Assembly: GCF_007830615.1 (NCBI RefSeq)
Contig: NZ_VLLI01000010.1
Coordinates: 1-64,000, forward strand
Reading direction: 5' to 3'
DNA: 64,000 bases
DNA from: Mucilaginibacter frigoritolerans
Lineage (GTDB): Bacteria; Bacteroidota; Bacteroidia; Sphingobacteriales; Sphingobacteriaceae
In this document: positions 1 through 9,090 of the stretch, piece by piece
How positions within the stretch are numbered: position 1 is the stretch's first letter
Layout: each line of letters opens with the position of its first letter
The notes under the pieces: model-generated
Database searches by the model: none
Told to the model about the DNA's origin: nothing
The model's input: only the letters and a program-made list of their open reading frames with translations
Made by a program: the position numbers and the translations under genes

Positions 1-3000
1 CCTCAAAACCTGTTGGCGGGCTTACCAATATACCTGCATTCATATTGCTGCCTGATACATTGAAACTTTCCGACGTTGAAGCGCTTCCATAGGTACTGTT
101 TAAACCACTTAATGTTCCGCTGGCTGCTATGATCGGGCTGGGTATTGTTACTGTAAAAGTTGTCGAAGGTCCTGCTGTGCCGGCTGTATTGCCTGCATTA
201 TCAGATGCGGTACCTGCCGGAAGGCTGATTCCCATCGTGCCTGCCCCGGTTATGGAACCGATCGTAATAGTTCGGGTGGCGCCTGATCCGGTTACCGCTA
301 TCGATCCATAGTTAGCCGTACCCGTAGTATTGATGATTACCTGTGCTGCTGACAATGAAATGGATGCAGTGTTCAGGTTTGGATCTGTCCAGGTTACTGT
401 ATAGCTTACCGGGCCAGTACTGGTGCTGCTCACCGATGGTGAACTGAAAGTTATGGTTGGTGGCGTGTTATCGATAATCACACTGCTGGATGCTACAGAG
501 GCCGCAGAGGTATTCCCTGCATTATCAGATACTGTACCCGCCGGAACCGTAAAGCTCAGCGTACCGTCACCGGTCATATCATTGAAAGTTACCGGAAAAG
601 TATAATTGTTGCCCGAATGGGTATATGCCCCCACTGAAATGCTGTTGATCGTGGCGGTGCCCGTTACCTGCGAATTCTCAAAAACCAAAAGCGCCCCGAA
701 ATTCGATAAGGTACTGGTATTCATATTGGCATCAGTAAACGTTACCGTATAGCTGATCGCTGCACTTGAATTGACTATCGTTACCGATGGTGCACTGATC
801 GTTACTGTTGGAGCCGTTTTATCAATGGTATAAGTACTACCTGTAAATGGCAAAGTCGTGCTGATGCCTGGCGATATGCCGGTCGCATTGGCCAGGTTTA
901 ATCCTATCGTGCCATCCCCCGTTCCGGTATTTACTGTAATAGTATAAGTAGTACCAGAGCCGGAAATAGCAGTAATACTTGCTCCACTTACACCGGTGGT
1001 AGTTAATGAAAAATTACTGGTGCTTAATCCTGTTACCGATGCTCCGAATGTTGCTGTATATTGTACCGTTGCAGCATTCGTTAGGCTGGAGCTTACATCA
1101 GTGATTGAACTGATAGTGGTTGGCGCGGGAGCTACCGTAAAAGTTGTGGAAGGTCCTGCTGCTCCGGCGGTATTGCCTGCATTATCTGAGGCAGTACCTG
1201 AGGGAAGGCTGATTCCCATAGTGCCTGTTCCGCTGATCGAACCGATCGTAACAGTACGCGTGGCCCCTGATCCGGTGACTGCTATAGATCCATAATTGGC
1301 TGTTCCCGTAGTATTGATGATTACCTGAGCTGCTGACAAAGAAATTGAAGCGGTATTCAAATTAGCATCCGCCCAGGTTACTGTATAGCTTACCGGACCT
1401 GTGGAAGTACTGCTTACTGATGGTGCACTGATCGTTACCGTTGGTACTGTTTTATCAATAGTATAAGTACTGCCTGCAAATGGCAGGGTAGTACTTATAC
1501 CCGGCGATACACCTGTGGCATTGGCCAGGTTTAAACCGATTGTGCCATCCCCTGTGCCAGTATTTACTGTAATAGTATAAGTAGTACCAGAGCCGGAAAT
1601 AGCAGTAATACTTGCTCCACTTACACCGGTGGTAGTTAATGAAAAATTACTGGTGCTTAATCCTGTTACCGATGCTCCGAATGTTGCTGTATATTGTACC
1701 GTAGCAGCATTCGTTAGGCTGGAGCTTACATCAGTGATCGAACTGATAGTGGTTGGCGCAGGAGCTACCGTAAAAGTAGCAGAAGGCCCTGCTGCTCCGG
1801 CGGTATTGCCTGCATTATCTGAAGCAGTGCCTGAAGGCAGGCTGATTCCCATCGTGCCTGCCCCGGTTATGGAACCGATCGTAATAGTTCGGGTGGCGCC
1901 TGATCCGGTTACCGCTATAGATCCATAATTGGCTGTTCCCGTAGTATTGATGATTACCTGAGCTGCTGACAAAGAAATTGAAGCGGTATTCAAATTAGCA
2001 TCCGCCCAGGTTACTGTATAGCTTACCGGACCTGTGGAAGTACTGCTTACTGATGGTGCACTGATCGTTACCGTTGGTGCTGTTTTATCAATAGTATAAG
2101 TACTGCCTGCAAATGGCAGGGTAGTACTTATACCCGGCGATACACCTGTGGCATTGGCCAGGTTTAAACCGATTGTGCCATCCCCTGTGCCAGTATTTAC
2201 TGTAATAGTATAAGTAGTACCAGAGCCGGAAATAGCAGTAATACTTGCTCCACTTACACCGGTGGTAGTTAATGAAAAATTACTGGTGCTTAATCCTGTT
2301 ACCGATGCTCCGAATGTTGCTGTATATTGTACCGTTGCAGCATTCGTTAGGCTGGAGCTTACATCAGTGATTGAACTGATAGTGGTTGGCGCAGGAGCTA
2401 CCGTAAAAGTAGCAGAAGGCCCTGCTGCTCCGGCGGTATTGCCTGCATTATCTGAGGCAGTACCTGAGGGAAGGCTGATTCCCATAGTGCCTGTTCCGCT
2501 GATCGAACCGATCGTAACAGTACGCGTGGCCCCTGATCCGGTGACTGCTATAGATCCATAATTGGCTGTTCCCGTAGTATTGATGATTACCTGAGCTGCT
2601 GACAAAGAAATTGAAGCGGTATTCAAATTAGCATCCGCCCAGGTTACTGTATAGCTTACCGGACCTGTGGAAGTACTGCTTGCTGATGGTGCACTGATCG
2701 TTACCGTTGGTACTGTTTTATCAATAGTATAAGTACTGCCTGTAAATGGCAGGGTAGTATTTATACCCGGCGATACACCTGTGGCATTGGCCAGGTTTAA
2801 ACCGATTGTGCCATCCCCTGTGCCAGTATTTACTGTAATAGTATAAGTAGTACCAGAGCCGGAAATAGCAGTAATACTTGCTCCACTTACACCGGTGGTA
2901 GTTAATGAAAAATTACTGGTGCTTAATCCTGTTACCGATGCTCCGAATGTTGCTGTATATTGTACCGTTGCAGCATTCGTTAGGCTGGAGCTTACATCTG

Positions 3001-4804
3001 TGATCGAACTGATAGTGGTTGGGGCAGGAGCTACTGTAAAAGTAGCAGAAGGCCCTGCTGCTCCGGCGGTATTGCCTGCATTATCTGAGGCAGTACCTGA
3101 GGGAAGGCTGATTCCCATAGTGCCTGTTCCGCTGATCGAACCGATCGTAACAGTACGCGTGGCCCCTGATCCGGTGACTGCTATAGATCCATAATTGGCT
3201 GTTCCCGTAGTATTGATGATTACCTGAGCTGCTGACAAAGAAATTGAAGCGGTATTCAAATTAGCATCCGCCCAGGTTACTGTATAGCTTACCGGACCTG
3301 TGGAAGTACTGCTTACTGATGGTGCACTGATCGTTACCGTTGGTACTGTTTTATCAATAGTATAAGTACTGCCTGCAAATGGCAGGGTAGTACTTATACC
3401 CGGCGATACACCTGTGGCATTGGCCAGGTTTAAACCGATTGTGCCATCCCCTGTGCCAGTATTTACTGTAATAGTATAAGTAGTACCAGAGCCGGAAATA
3501 GCAGTAATACTTGCTCCACTTACACCGGTGGTAGTTAATGAAAAATTACTTGTGCTTAATCCTGTTACTGATGCTCCGAATGTTGCTGTATATTGTACTG
3601 TAGCGGCATTCGTTAGGCTGGAGCTTACATCTGTGATCGAACTGATAGTGGTTGGGGCAGCAGTAACTGTGCTGCTGGCTGTAGCAACATTTACACTTGT
3701 TGCTCCTGAACTACTCAATACTATATTACCAGAATAAGTATTCACAGCATCTGCAGCAGCTAATCGTACATAAATTGTTGTAGCCGCAAGGGTGCCCGAA
3801 GAACCAACGGTTACTGTACTGCTAAAAGTAGAATTATCTGTACTCACTTCAAAGCCAGATGGTGGTGTAACTAACACGCCAGCAGTTAAGGCAGTTGCCG
3901 AAACACTAAAACTAGTAGATGATGAAGCAGTACCTGAGGTAGTACTTAATGCTGCTAATGTTCCACTTGCAGTAATAGTAGGCGATGAAAGATTAAATAT
4001 CGGGTTACTTGAAGAGAAATAAGTACCTCCCACAGCCAAATTATAAGGAGCCGTTGCAGTAGCGGTTGCCGTCCAGTTGGCGTAGTTACCTATATCCGTC
4101 AGCAGCGTTGTTTGTGATCCTACTAAAGGACCTGTATAAACTGCATTATAGCGGGCTGTCTCCAGGGTAAAAGGTAATGCAGAAGGTGCTGAAACAGTAC
4201 CGTTAAAAGGATTGGCATTAGTTAATCCGGTAGGTAATGCGCTTTGTGCTGCATTGTTTCCTACTGTTCCGGTAACCCATCCGGTAGTACCGACATTGGT
4301 GGCATTGGTATTGATACCATAAATAAATGTAGGAGAAGCCTGCGTTCCCTGGAAAATAAGAATCTGATTGCCCGTGGATGGAGAATACCCTACGGTACTG
4401 GTAAATTCTGTATTGGTTACACCACTGATGGTTCCGTTTGACGGCGTTACCGTAATTGTTGCTGGTAAGGTACCATTGGCAACAGAGAAATTGAACACCG
4501 TACCAGCAGTAATATTAGATCCCACTGTCCAGGTGAAGACTCCATCTATCGTGCCTGTACTGGTAAAGGCGCTTCCAGTCCAGCCCTTACTGGTAAACTG
4601 TATTACCGTTCCGGCAGTAACGTCTTTTAATACTACAATATCAAAATTATCGTTTCCTATAGGCGCCGTTGTTGTGGTATTGTAGCTAAAATCATAGCCA
4701 ACAACCGCTATGTCACCCGGCGAAAGTGTTGTTTGCCCCTCTACGATAGAGGAAATAAACAAAAGAAATAATGCAGCGGTAAGCGCAAGTAATTGTTTCT
4801 TCAT
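1..4804 (-). CDS. Giant secreted Ig-like repeat protein (3' end beyond window)
   Basis: An open minus-strand frame runs from an ATG at 4802-4804 to the left edge without a stop, so at least 1601 residues are present and the C-terminus is missing. The N-terminus (MKKQLLALTAALFLLFISS) is a signal peptide. After roughly 250 residues of beta-rich sequence comes a domain with the VLVTPPSGFEVS motif seen in many Bacteroidota surface proteins. Then follow near-identical 211-residue units, each made of two Ig-like domains rich in Thr, Ser, Gly and Val; the linker contains YTIDKT. The PPTGFE motif returns at the left edge. The protein is probably a cell-surface or secreted adhesin, perhaps with a type IX sorting domain in the unseen C-terminus. 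It has no visible catalytic site. The function is inferred from architecture only. Confidence 0.85.
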   Translation of the reverse strand, partial: MKKQLLALTAALFLLFISSIVEGQTTLSPGDIAVVGYDFSYNTTTTAPIGNDNFDIVVLKDVTAGTVIQFTSKGWTGSAFTSTGTIDGVFTWTVGSNITAGTVFNFSVANGTLPATITVTPSNGTISGVTNTEFTSTVGYSPSTGNQILIFQGTQASPTFIYGINTNATNVGTTGWVTGTVGNNAAQSALPTGLTNANPFNGTVSAPSALPFTLETARYNAVYTGPLVGSQTTLLTDIGNYANWTATATATAPYNLAVGGTYFSSSNPIFNLSSPTITASGTLAALSTTSGTASSSTSFSVSATALTAGVLVTPPSGFEVSTDNSTFSSTVTVGSSGTLAATTIYVRLAAADAVNTYSGNIVLSSSGATSVNVATASSTVTAAPTTISSITDVSSSLTNAATVQYTATFGASVTGLSTSNFSLTTTGVSGASITAISGSGTTYTITVNTGTGDGTIGLNLANATGVSPGISTTLPFAGSTYTIDKTVPTVTISAPSVSSTSTGPVSYTVTWADANLNTASISLSAAQVIINTTGTANYGSIAVTGSGATRTVTIGSISGTGTMGISLPSGTASDNAGNTAGAAGPSATFTVAPAPTTISSITDVSSSLTNAATVQYTATFGASVTGLSTSNFSLTTTGVSGASITAISGSGTTYTITVNTGTGDGTIGLNLANATGVSPGINTTLPFTGSTYTIDKTVPTVTISAPSASSTSTGPVSYTVTWADANLNTASISLSAAQVIINTTGTANYGSIAVTGSGATRTVTIGSISGTGTMGISLPSGTASDNAGNTAGAAGPSATFTVAPAPTTISSITDVSSSLTNAATVQYTATFGASVTGLSTSNFSLTTTGVSGASITAISGSGTTYTITVNTGTGDGTIGLNLANATGVSPGISTTLPFAGSTYTIDKTAPTVTISAPSVSSTSTGPVSYTVTWADANLNTASISLSAAQVIINTTGTANYGSIAVTGSGATRTITIGSITGAGTMGISLPSGTASDNAGNTAGAAGPSATFTVAPAPTTISSITDVSSSLTNAATVQYTATFGASVTGLSTSNFSLTTTGVSGASITAISGSGTTYTITVNTGTGDGTIGLNLANATGVSPGISTTLPFAGSTYTIDKTVPTVTISAPSVSSTSTGPVSYTVTWADANLNTASISLSAAQVIINTTGTANYGSIAVTGSGATRTVTIGSISGTGTMGISLPSGTASDNAGNTAGAAGPSTTFTVAPAPTTISSITDVSSSLTNAATVQYTATFGASVTGLSTSNFSLTTTGVSGASITAISGSGTTYTITVNTGTGDGTIGLNLANATGISPGISTTLPFTGSTYTIDKTAPTVTISAPSVTIVNSSAAISYTVTFTDANMNTSTLSNFGALLVFENSQVTGTATINSISVGAYTHSGNNYTFPVTFNDMTGDGTLSFTVPAGTVSDNAGNTSAASVASSSVIIDNTPPTITFSSPSVSSTSTGPVSYTVTWTDPNLNTASISLSAAQVIINTTGTANYGSIAVTGSGATRTITIGSITGAGTMGISLPAGTASDNAGNTAGTAGPSTTFTVTIPSPIIAASGTLSGLNSTYGSASTSESFNVSGSNMNAGILVSPPTGFE
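930..3655 (-). repeat. Tandem 633-bp coding repeats (about 4.3 copies)
   Basis: A 633-bp (211-codon) unit repeats in register; equivalent points fall at 996, 1629, 2262, 2895 and 3528. High nucleotide identity holds from about 930 to 3655, and a decayed copy continues leftwards to about 690. Because 633 is divisible by three, the reading frame is kept. The units differ by a few substitutions that occur in blocks: the segment at 1841-1921 matches the block at 223-303 rather than its neighbours at 1206-1290, 2471-2555 and 3104-3188. This indicates recent expansion or gene conversion among copies. Confidence 0.92.
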
Positions 4805-4889
4805 ATCTGCAAGGTTTATCTATTCTTATAAAATAGCTTCTTTAATTTTTTATACTATTTGAATTTATAAATTATCAACAATGACGTAA

Positions 4890-5837
4890 TCATCTTAGAT
4901 TATCAGCATGGTTCCCAAAAAGCTGACCTGTTTTAAAACCATAAAGTCCGGCAAATCTTTTCGGAACAAAACAGTTATTTATCTTGAAGTAATCAATATT
5001 CAGCAACTTCCCATCTTTACAAACCACACTAAAATCTGAATTATCATTAACCACAGCAGTTCCGGCTACGTATTGCGATTTTGTTATTGTAGAAACTGTC
5101 GCATCCAAAATTTTCAGTTCAAAACCATTTATCAAAGTAGTGGCGCCCCAATTCCATGAATTACAAGCTTTAACCAAATCAACTACTTCATCCGCACTCA
5201 TCTCATTCCAATTAATCATTACATCTATTAAACCGGGTTTTGTATAATAAACAGCATTGCTTTCACTCTGCACATTTTCCGGCAACTTACGTCCCATATT
5301 AATGGTATTTAATATCTCAATAACTCCTCTTACCTGTAACTCGCAAAACATATGGTTAACAAAATCGTAAGTAAAATGAGCATGGTTAGATATGTTATAT
5401 TCCCAAACAACAGGTCCACTGTCCACCTTTTTTGTCATATGATGAATACTTATACTTAATTCTTTAACACCTTTCTTCAGTTGCCAGAAAACCGGCGAAG
5501 GCCCTCTAAACTCCGGAAGTTTGCCGAAATGAATATTGTAAACACCGTATTTAACATCGGCAAACTGATCTACTTTCACTATATTACCATAACCTACAAA
5601 GAACACTATATCAAGCCGGTAAAGCTGTTGCCAGCTATATAAATCCTGCTTATCATTTTCAATAGTTAATGTGACACCATTAGCATTACAAAAACTAATC
5701 GTATCTTTTGTACTCTGACTGATATCGGCCGATTTACCAACGTATAACATTACCCCCGCTTTATTTTTATAGTTACATAAATTAAAAAGCAGGGGTATAT
5801 ATAACTTAGCTGAGTTGGATACTATACCTATGTTCAT
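4890..5837 (-). CDS. Formyltransferase-family protein
   Basis: This 315-residue protein has the formyltransferase fold of the methionyl-tRNA formyltransferase, GART and ArnA group. The catalytic Asn-x-His pair is visible at residues 101 and 103 (YNIHFGKLPEFRG) and the matching Asp at about 139 (KKVDSGPVV). The C-terminal third resembles the Fmt/ArnA C-terminal domain. The N-terminus (MNIGIVSNSAKL) is unlike housekeeping Fmt, and the gene lies between a giant surface protein and tail-collar genes rather than next to def. It is therefore more likely a specialised N-formyltransferase acting on an amino sugar or other amine. The substrate is unknown. It is about 30 bp from the upstream tail-collar gene and probably shares its transcript. 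Confidence 0.75.
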   Translation of the reverse strand: MNIGIVSNSAKLYIPLLFNLCNYKNKAGVMLYVGKSADISQSTKDTISFCNANGVTLTIENDKQDLYSWQQLYRLDIVFFVGYGNIVKVDQFADVKYGVYNIHFGKLPEFRGPSPVFWQLKKGVKELSISIHHMTKKVDSGPVVWEYNISNHAHFTYDFVNHMFCELQVRGVIEILNTINMGRKLPENVQSESNAVYYTKPGLIDVMINWNEMSADEVVDLVKACNSWNWGATTLINGFELKILDATVSTITKSQYVAGTAVVNDNSDFSVVCKDGKLLNIDYFKINNCFVPKRFAGLYGFKTGQLFGNHADNLR

Positions 5838-5867
5838 TAAACTGTAAAATATCCTACTTATAATTTG

Positions 5868-6404
5868 TTAATTCCTTGACGGATATACCCCGGTTAATGC
5901 TATAATAAAATTTATAGTCAGGTATGGTTGCATATTATCGTGTGGTAAGGAACTACCAGATATACTCAAAGCATTAGGAGCCATAGTGGTATTAGCACTT
6001 GAGGCTTCGATAAAGTTAGATGGAGTGCCACCAACTCCGGCATCCGTAGATTGTGCCAGAATAAAATTTGTTGGCAATACTTGTGTTGCAACGGTTGTAC
6101 TGGCGTTTATAAGGTGATTATGTGCAGGCATCTCAGATTGCAATAACGTTACAGCTTCTGAACCTGATTCTTCACCAATAACGCGCGGAGTTAATCCTAT
6201 ACCGTTACCCCAGTGAATTGGTGCCCTCCCCCTAAGGTCTGGCAGGCCAAATGTTTGAATACCATCCCCACCATAAGTAGTGCCTAATAATGAAAACAGG
6301 GCAGTATTTTGAGATATAGATAATAATTGTCCGTTACATAGAGCAAAGCCTCGTGGAGCAAAATTACCCCCGAACATCTTGATTTCGCCAAGATAAGTAT
6401 CCAT
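5868..6404 (-). CDS. Tail-collar / microcystin-dependent-like protein (copy 2)
   Basis: This 178-residue protein belongs to the phage tail collar domain family, which includes MdpB-type proteins of bacterial chromosomes. The N-terminus has the family signature GEIKMFGGNFAPRGFALCNG followed by LLGTTYGGDGIQTFGLPDLRGR, and the C-terminus ends in a hydrophobic strand (YLTINFIIALTGVYPSRN). There is no signal peptide. It is a tandem paralogue of the gene at 6528-7064 and has the same length. A central block (about residues 99-134) is identical between the two at protein level but differs at synonymous positions. No other phage genes surround it, so it is more likely a cellular structural or secreted protein than a prophage remnant. 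Confidence 0.85.
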   Translation of the reverse strand: MDTYLGEIKMFGGNFAPRGFALCNGQLLSISQNTALFSLLGTTYGGDGIQTFGLPDLRGRAPIHWGNGIGLTPRVIGEESGSEAVTLLQSEMPAHNHLINASTTVATQVLPTNFILAQSTDAGVGGTPSNFIEASSANTTMAPNALSISGSSLPHDNMQPYLTINFIIALTGVYPSRN

Positions 6405-6527
6405 TTTTTTAAGGTATTAAATCTTCAAAAAAGCTTACAAAAACTCAAATAAACTTTGCCAGGTTTGTAATTGTTTAAATAACATTTTGCTATCTAATCA
6501 TTACATTCCCGGCAACTATTCAATAAT

Positions 6528-7064
6528 TTAATTTCTTGATGGGAAAACTCCTACTAAGGCAATTATAAAAGTTACGGCCAAATATGGCTGCATATTATTA
6601 TGTGGTAATGAACTACCCGCCATAGAAACTGCAGTTGGCGCTAAAGTTGTATTTGCACTTGCTGGTTCGATAAAATTAGAAGGTGTGCCACCAACTCCTG
6701 CATCAGTAGATTGTGCTAAAATGAAATTTGTTGGTAACACTTGTGTTGCAACAGTAGTGCTTGCGTTTATCAAGTGATTGTGAGCGGGAATTTGAGAAAT
6801 CAATAGCGTTACATTTTCTGTTCCGCTTGATTCTCCAATTACTCTTGTAGTAAGACCCGGACCTGTTCCCCAATGTATGGGAGCCCTGCCTTGTAAATTA
6901 GGCAGTGCAAATGTTTGAGAGCCGTTACCACCATAGGTAGTTCCGAGAATTGAAAAAAGAGCTGCATATTGTGAAATTGCCAATAATTGGCCATTGCACA
7001 AAGCCCAACCAGATGGTGCGAAATTACCGCCGAACATTTTGATTTCTCCAAGATAAGGTTCCAT
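6528..7064 (-). CDS. Tail-collar / microcystin-dependent-like protein (copy 1)
   Basis: This 178-residue tail-collar domain protein is the first gene of the minus-strand group that continues with its paralogue and the formyltransferase. The signature runs GEIKMFGGNFAPSGWALCNG, then LLAISQYAALFSILGTTYGG and NLQGRAPIHWG. It differs from its neighbour mainly at the N-terminus and near the C-terminus. The cellular role of such chromosomal tail-collar proteins is poorly defined; a surface or adhesin-associated role is inferred here from the neighbouring Ig-repeat gene. A possible -7 element (TAACTTTG, complement of 7228-7235) lies upstream but lacks a well-spaced -33 partner. Confidence 0.85.
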   Translation of the reverse strand: MEPYLGEIKMFGGNFAPSGWALCNGQLLAISQYAALFSILGTTYGGNGSQTFALPNLQGRAPIHWGTGPGLTTRVIGESSGTENVTLLISQIPAHNHLINASTTVATQVLPTNFILAQSTDAGVGGTPSNFIEPASANTTLAPTAVSMAGSSLPHNNMQPYLAVTFIIALVGVFPSRN

Positions 7065-7474
7065 TTTTTTAGGATTTAGGTTTTTTTTATAATAAGTGCT
7101 TAGGTTTTAGATCATAAAGGTAACTAATTTTTATAAAAATGCAACTATCAAAATAAAATGATTAATGCTTTTTCTTTTTTTAATTATTTACCTTTTCAAC
7201 ACGATGAAAAATAGTCAAAAACGGTACCAAAGTTATCACATCTAAAAAAGGGAATTACTCATCAACCGTTATCTAATAAAATAAAAAACGTGAAATATGA
7301 TTAATTTTACCTATAAAACCACATCATTAGTTAATAGATGGGGAATGTTTAAATAGTATTTAACCATTAACAGTAAGGTGATTATACTACATTTTGGGTA
7401 TTTAAAAAGACGAATGTGGCACTATATCCACACTTTAAAAGATCAATTGGCCTGCTTCTAATTAAATAATTAGT
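7065..7474. other. AT-rich intergenic region
   Basis: No convincing gene is visible on either strand. It separates the tail-collar genes from the terminator of the small peptide gene. The only signal noted is CAAAGTTA at 7228-7235, which on the minus strand reads TAACTTTG and could be a -7 element for the tail-collar operon. Confidence 0.5.
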
Positions 7475-7510
7475 AAAAAAATAATCCAAAACAGGCTTTG
7501 TTTTGGATTA
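7475..7510 (-). terminator. Intrinsic terminator of the peptide gene
   Basis: A perfect 11-bp stem (7482-7492 with 7500-7510, loop 7493-7499) is followed on the minus strand by seven U residues (7481-7475). It lies about 150 nt downstream of the stop codon of the 52-codon peptide gene. No other minus-strand gene lies between, so it marks the end of a short monocistronic transcript. Confidence 0.75.
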
Positions 7511-7662
7511 AGATACAGTTATCCACTGCAAAACTTTTTAAGGTTTAGCTGATAGACTGTAATAAAAAAATAAGATAAGGTTTAGATTATTACTAAAAAC
7601 TAAGCACTAGAAATCCTATTTGTATGTTTGTTGGTAACTAAAACCTTGAAGAATAAATTTTA

Positions 7663-7821
7663 TTAATTGTAGTTTATACCGTTTAAAGCAATATGGCTTA
7701 ATGTAGTAGTTGTATTCAAAGTTGGATCATCAAGAACACCACCACCTGTAAAATTATCTTTTTTAAAGCCATAAACTTGTTTGGTTTTTAATTTTTTGAG
7801 TTTAAATCCTGTTGCTTTCAT
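7663..7821 (-). CDS. Candidate Cys-free lanthipeptide-like precursor peptide
   Basis: A 52-codon gene starts with ATG at 7819-7821 and ends with TAA at 7663-7665. Residues 1-19 (MKATGFKLKKLKTKQVYGF) are a lysine-rich leader like those of Bacteroidota GG-type natural product precursors. GGG at 26-28 forms a likely processing site. The predicted core (residues 29-52) contains LNTTTTLSHI and ends in NGINYN. It has five Thr and one Ser but no Cys, so thioether rings cannot form within it; dehydrobutyrines and a dehydroalanine could. It has its own terminator and lies 208 bp from a divergent LytS/LytTR pair, beyond which is a LanB-type dehydratase. The gene call rests on leader composition, the GG motif, the terminator and context. 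The link to LanB is inference. Confidence 0.7.
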   Translation of the reverse strand: MKATGFKLKKLKTKQVYGFKKDNFTGGGVLDDPTLNTTTTLSHIALNGINYN

Positions 7822-7991
7822 AATCTATTTTTTTAATTATGACAGAAGTTAGGAAAGTGATTTCGCTTCAAAAAAGTTATTACACCAACTGCATTATTCT
7901 ATATACCAACACGGTTATTGGCCTCATTTTTTTACTTGAATTAAAAAACCATTTTTTGGAATTGGGTTAGCATCACTAAACATTATATAGC

Positions 7992-7999
7992 TATTTTTG
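7992..7999 (+). promoter_or_regulatory. Possible -7 element for the LytS/LytTR genes
   Basis: TATTTTTG fits the Bacteroidota TAnnTTTG consensus and lies 29 nt before the kinase ATG. The nearest upstream TTG (7962-7964) is 27 nt away, longer than the usual 19-21, so this is a weak call. Confidence 0.25.
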
Positions 8000-8028
8000 A
8001 AGATACCTTTCAATACCCTAATATTCTG

Positions 8029-9084
8029 ATGAAGACACTCAAATTCGAAAACTTAAAAGTCCACGTTATTTTCTGGGCTATTTACATATGTTACGAGTTA
8101 GCGGTTATTTATAGCCTTGGTGGAAAATTTTCTAATTTCCCCGATTATGCAGGTCATTACCTATTAAATATTGCCACGTTTTATTTTAACGCTCATATTG
8201 TACTTCCGAATGCCGTTTCAGAAAAGGCAAAATCATACCTCACTATTCCATCAGCAATATTGGCAGAAATTATACTTTACCTTTTATTAAAGTTACTTCT
8301 ATATCAATTTTATCAATTTTCAAACATTCAGATAAGCACACCAATAGTTAATATTTGGTTTTTTATAATTAGTAGTACCTGGAGAGCTGTATTTTTTATT
8401 GGCTTAAGTACTGCATACTGGCTCGCTTTATCAACCATTCAAAACTGGAAAAGGATAACCGATTTAGAAAACTCGCAATTAAGGAATGAATTACAAACCC
8501 AGGCATTAGAAAAAACATTACTTACTACCGAAAATGCGTATCTTAAATCGCAAATAAACCCTCATTTCTTATTAAACACTTTAAACTTTTTGTATAATTC
8601 GGTTTCAAAATACTCTGAAAAAATAGCAGAAAGCGTGCTATTACTTTCTGATATAATGCGTTATGCTTTGACCAATGCTGATGAAGACGGAAAAGTTAAA
8701 TTAGAAGCAGAAATTGATCATATTAATAGTTTTATTAAATTGAACCAGGCAAGGTATGATGAGAGACTTTGCATTGATTTTTTAATTAATGGAGAAACGG
8801 AAGAATGCAGAATTATACCTCTTATATTAATTACGCTTACAGAAAACGTTTTCAAATATGGAGATTTGCTAAATGAAAATTACCCTGCAAAGATTACAGC
8901 TACAGTAGAAGATAATAACTTAACTTTTGTTACCAAAAATTTAAAAAGAAAAAAGACTTACTATCCCGGATATGGAATTGGAATTAATAACATTAAAAGC
9001 CGCTTAGAAATGTATTACAAATACGAATTAAATGTTGAAGAAGATGAAAATGAATATATATCCACACTAAAGATTGAATTATAA
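8029..9084 (+). CDS. LytS-type sensor histidine kinase
   Basis: This 351-residue membrane kinase has about four hydrophobic segments (near residues 10-30, 42-60, 72-95 and 106-134) but no large extracytoplasmic sensor domain. A short coiled coil (about 140-172) follows. The His_kinase box has the phospho-acceptor at H179 (INPHFLLNTLNFLYN). The ATPase domain shows an N box with E272 and N273 (TENVFKYG) and a G box at 314-321 (GYGIGINN). The gene for its regulator starts 6 bp downstream, giving a two-gene operon. It diverges from the peptide gene and converges on the LanB gene, which suggests the pair controls this peptide locus. The signal is unknown. Confidence 0.9.
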   Translation: MKTLKFENLKVHVIFWAIYICYELAVIYSLGGKFSNFPDYAGHYLLNIATFYFNAHIVLPNAVSEKAKSYLTIPSAILAEIILYLLLKLLLYQFYQFSNIQISTPIVNIWFFIISSTWRAVFFIGLSTAYWLALSTIQNWKRITDLENSQLRNELQTQALEKTLLTTENAYLKSQINPHFLLNTLNFLYNSVSKYSEKIAESVLLLSDIMRYALTNADEDGKVKLEAEIDHINSFIKLNQARYDERLCIDFLINGETEECRIIPLILITLTENVFKYGDLLNENYPAKITATVEDNNLTFVTKNLKRKKTYYPGYGIGINNIKSRLEMYYKYELNVEEDENEYISTLKIEL

Positions 9085-9090
9085 ACCTTT

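Noticed and set aside
930..3655. CRISPR-like or satellite repeat array
   Set aside because: The repeat is 633 bp, in frame and coding, with no short repeat-spacer structure.
129..4685. Series of plus-strand ORFs of 60-105 codons, several nearly identical
   Set aside because: They are antisense shadows of the repeated Ig-like gene on the minus strand, in the complementary frame, and recur every 633 bp only because that gene repeats.
5868..7064. Prophage remnant based on tail-collar proteins
   Set aside because: No capsid, terminase, integrase, lysis or other tail genes are nearby; such proteins are common as chromosomal genes in bacteria.
7846..7879. Direct repeat AAGTTA as a LytTR binding site upstream of the peptide gene
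   Set aside because: Only six bases match, and the 28-nt spacing is not typical of LytTR half-sites; chance in AT-rich DNA is likely.
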